A stretch of DNA of 7,294 bases, taken from contig CAAEDX010000189.1 in assembly GCA_900754715.1 (NCBI GenBank), positions 1 through 7,294 on the forward strand, written 5' to 3'. The DNA comes from Erysipelotrichaceae bacterium (GTDB lineage Bacteria; Bacillota_I; Bacilli_A; Erysipelotrichales; Erysipelotrichaceae). A program made the position numbers and the translations under genes. The notes beneath the pieces are model-generated. The model was not told where the DNA came from, ran no database searches, and saw nothing but the letters and a program-made list of their open reading frames with translations. This document shows, in pieces, positions 7,236 through 7,294 of this stretch (positions are counted from its first letter, which is position 1; the number at the start of each line of letters is the position of its first letter).

Positions 7236-7294
7236 AGGGAAGACCTGGCAGCGTGCTGTCTTCGCAGGGGCATGCCCAACTATTGTCGCCGCTG
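7227..7294 (+). CDS. Possible N-terminus of a plus-strand gene, SAP/Rho-N-like (cut by window edge)
   Basis: ATG at 7227 follows AAGGAG by 6 nt and opens a frame that stays open for 22 codons to the edge. It starts MISREDLAACCLRRGMPNYC and then RR. The spacing Leu, three residues, Cys, two residues, Arg-Gly, three residues, Tyr, followed by basic residues resembles the beginning of SAP or Rho N-terminal helix-extended-loop-helix motifs ('REEL..LC..RGL.GYSKL.K'), which often bind nucleic acid. Twenty-two residues are too few to assign a family with confidence. The gene would diverge from the str operon. No plus-strand promoter was found upstream. If the hairpin at 7217-7235 is only a minus-strand terminator, this frame is accidental. 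Confidence 0.4.
   Translation, partial: MISREDLAACCLRRGMPNYCRR

Noticed and set aside
7085..7279. Minus-strand 64-codon frame
   Set aside because: It runs through two hairpins, including a terminator with T8, has no SD at its start and shows no family resemblance.

Overview
The window carries a canonical bacterial str operon on the minus strand (rpsL, rpsG, fusA, tuf, transcribed from right to left), flanked by accessory material. The organism is most likely a Gram-positive Bacillota. Evidence for this: S12 has the longer 140-residue Firmicutes form, Shine-Dalgarno sites are strong (AAGGAGG type) before almost every gene, promoters are close to the sigma-A consensus, and a pair of small CotF-like genes is present. 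Base composition near 50% G+C together with this content suggests Erysipelotrichia, but that is inference without a database search.

Layout: (1) 1-517, minus: N-terminal part of an APC-type amino acid permease, with a near-consensus promoter at 551-579. (2) 694-1148, plus: two translationally coupled small genes resembling the spore coat F / ferritin-like family, the first starting with GTG. They converge on (3) 1165-1998, minus: an aldo/keto reductase with an intact catalytic tetrad. One hairpin at 1151-1180 terminates both sides, and the reductase stop codon lies in its loop. (4) 1999-2198: the tuf terminator plus a 134-bp inverted-repeat element flanked by AAAAAG direct repeats, which looks like a MITE. 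(5) 2199-6475, minus: tuf, fusA, rpsG and rpsL, driven by a TTGACA-17-TATGAT promoter at 6583-6611 with an A/T-rich upstream element and a leader of about 100 nt containing two hairpins. A weaker possible extra promoter precedes tuf. (6) 6612-7226: mostly non-coding DNA holding the decayed C-terminus of an IS30-type transposase and several hairpins. (7) 7209-7294: a perfect 8-bp hairpin with an A8/T8 tract. It can be read as a minus-strand terminator, or as the SD and start codon of a plus-strand gene whose first 22 residues resemble a SAP/Rho-N helix motif.

The four str genes supply ribosomal proteins S12 and S7 and the elongation factors EF-G and EF-Tu, made in coordinated amounts for decoding and translocation. 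The flanking permease, CotF-like pair and reductase show no functional tie to translation. The two operon borders carry mobile-element debris: a possible MITE after tuf and an IS30 relic before rpsL. No wholly new multigene system is visible. The least explained parts are the 134-bp element, the CotF-like pair and the structured DNA at the right edge.
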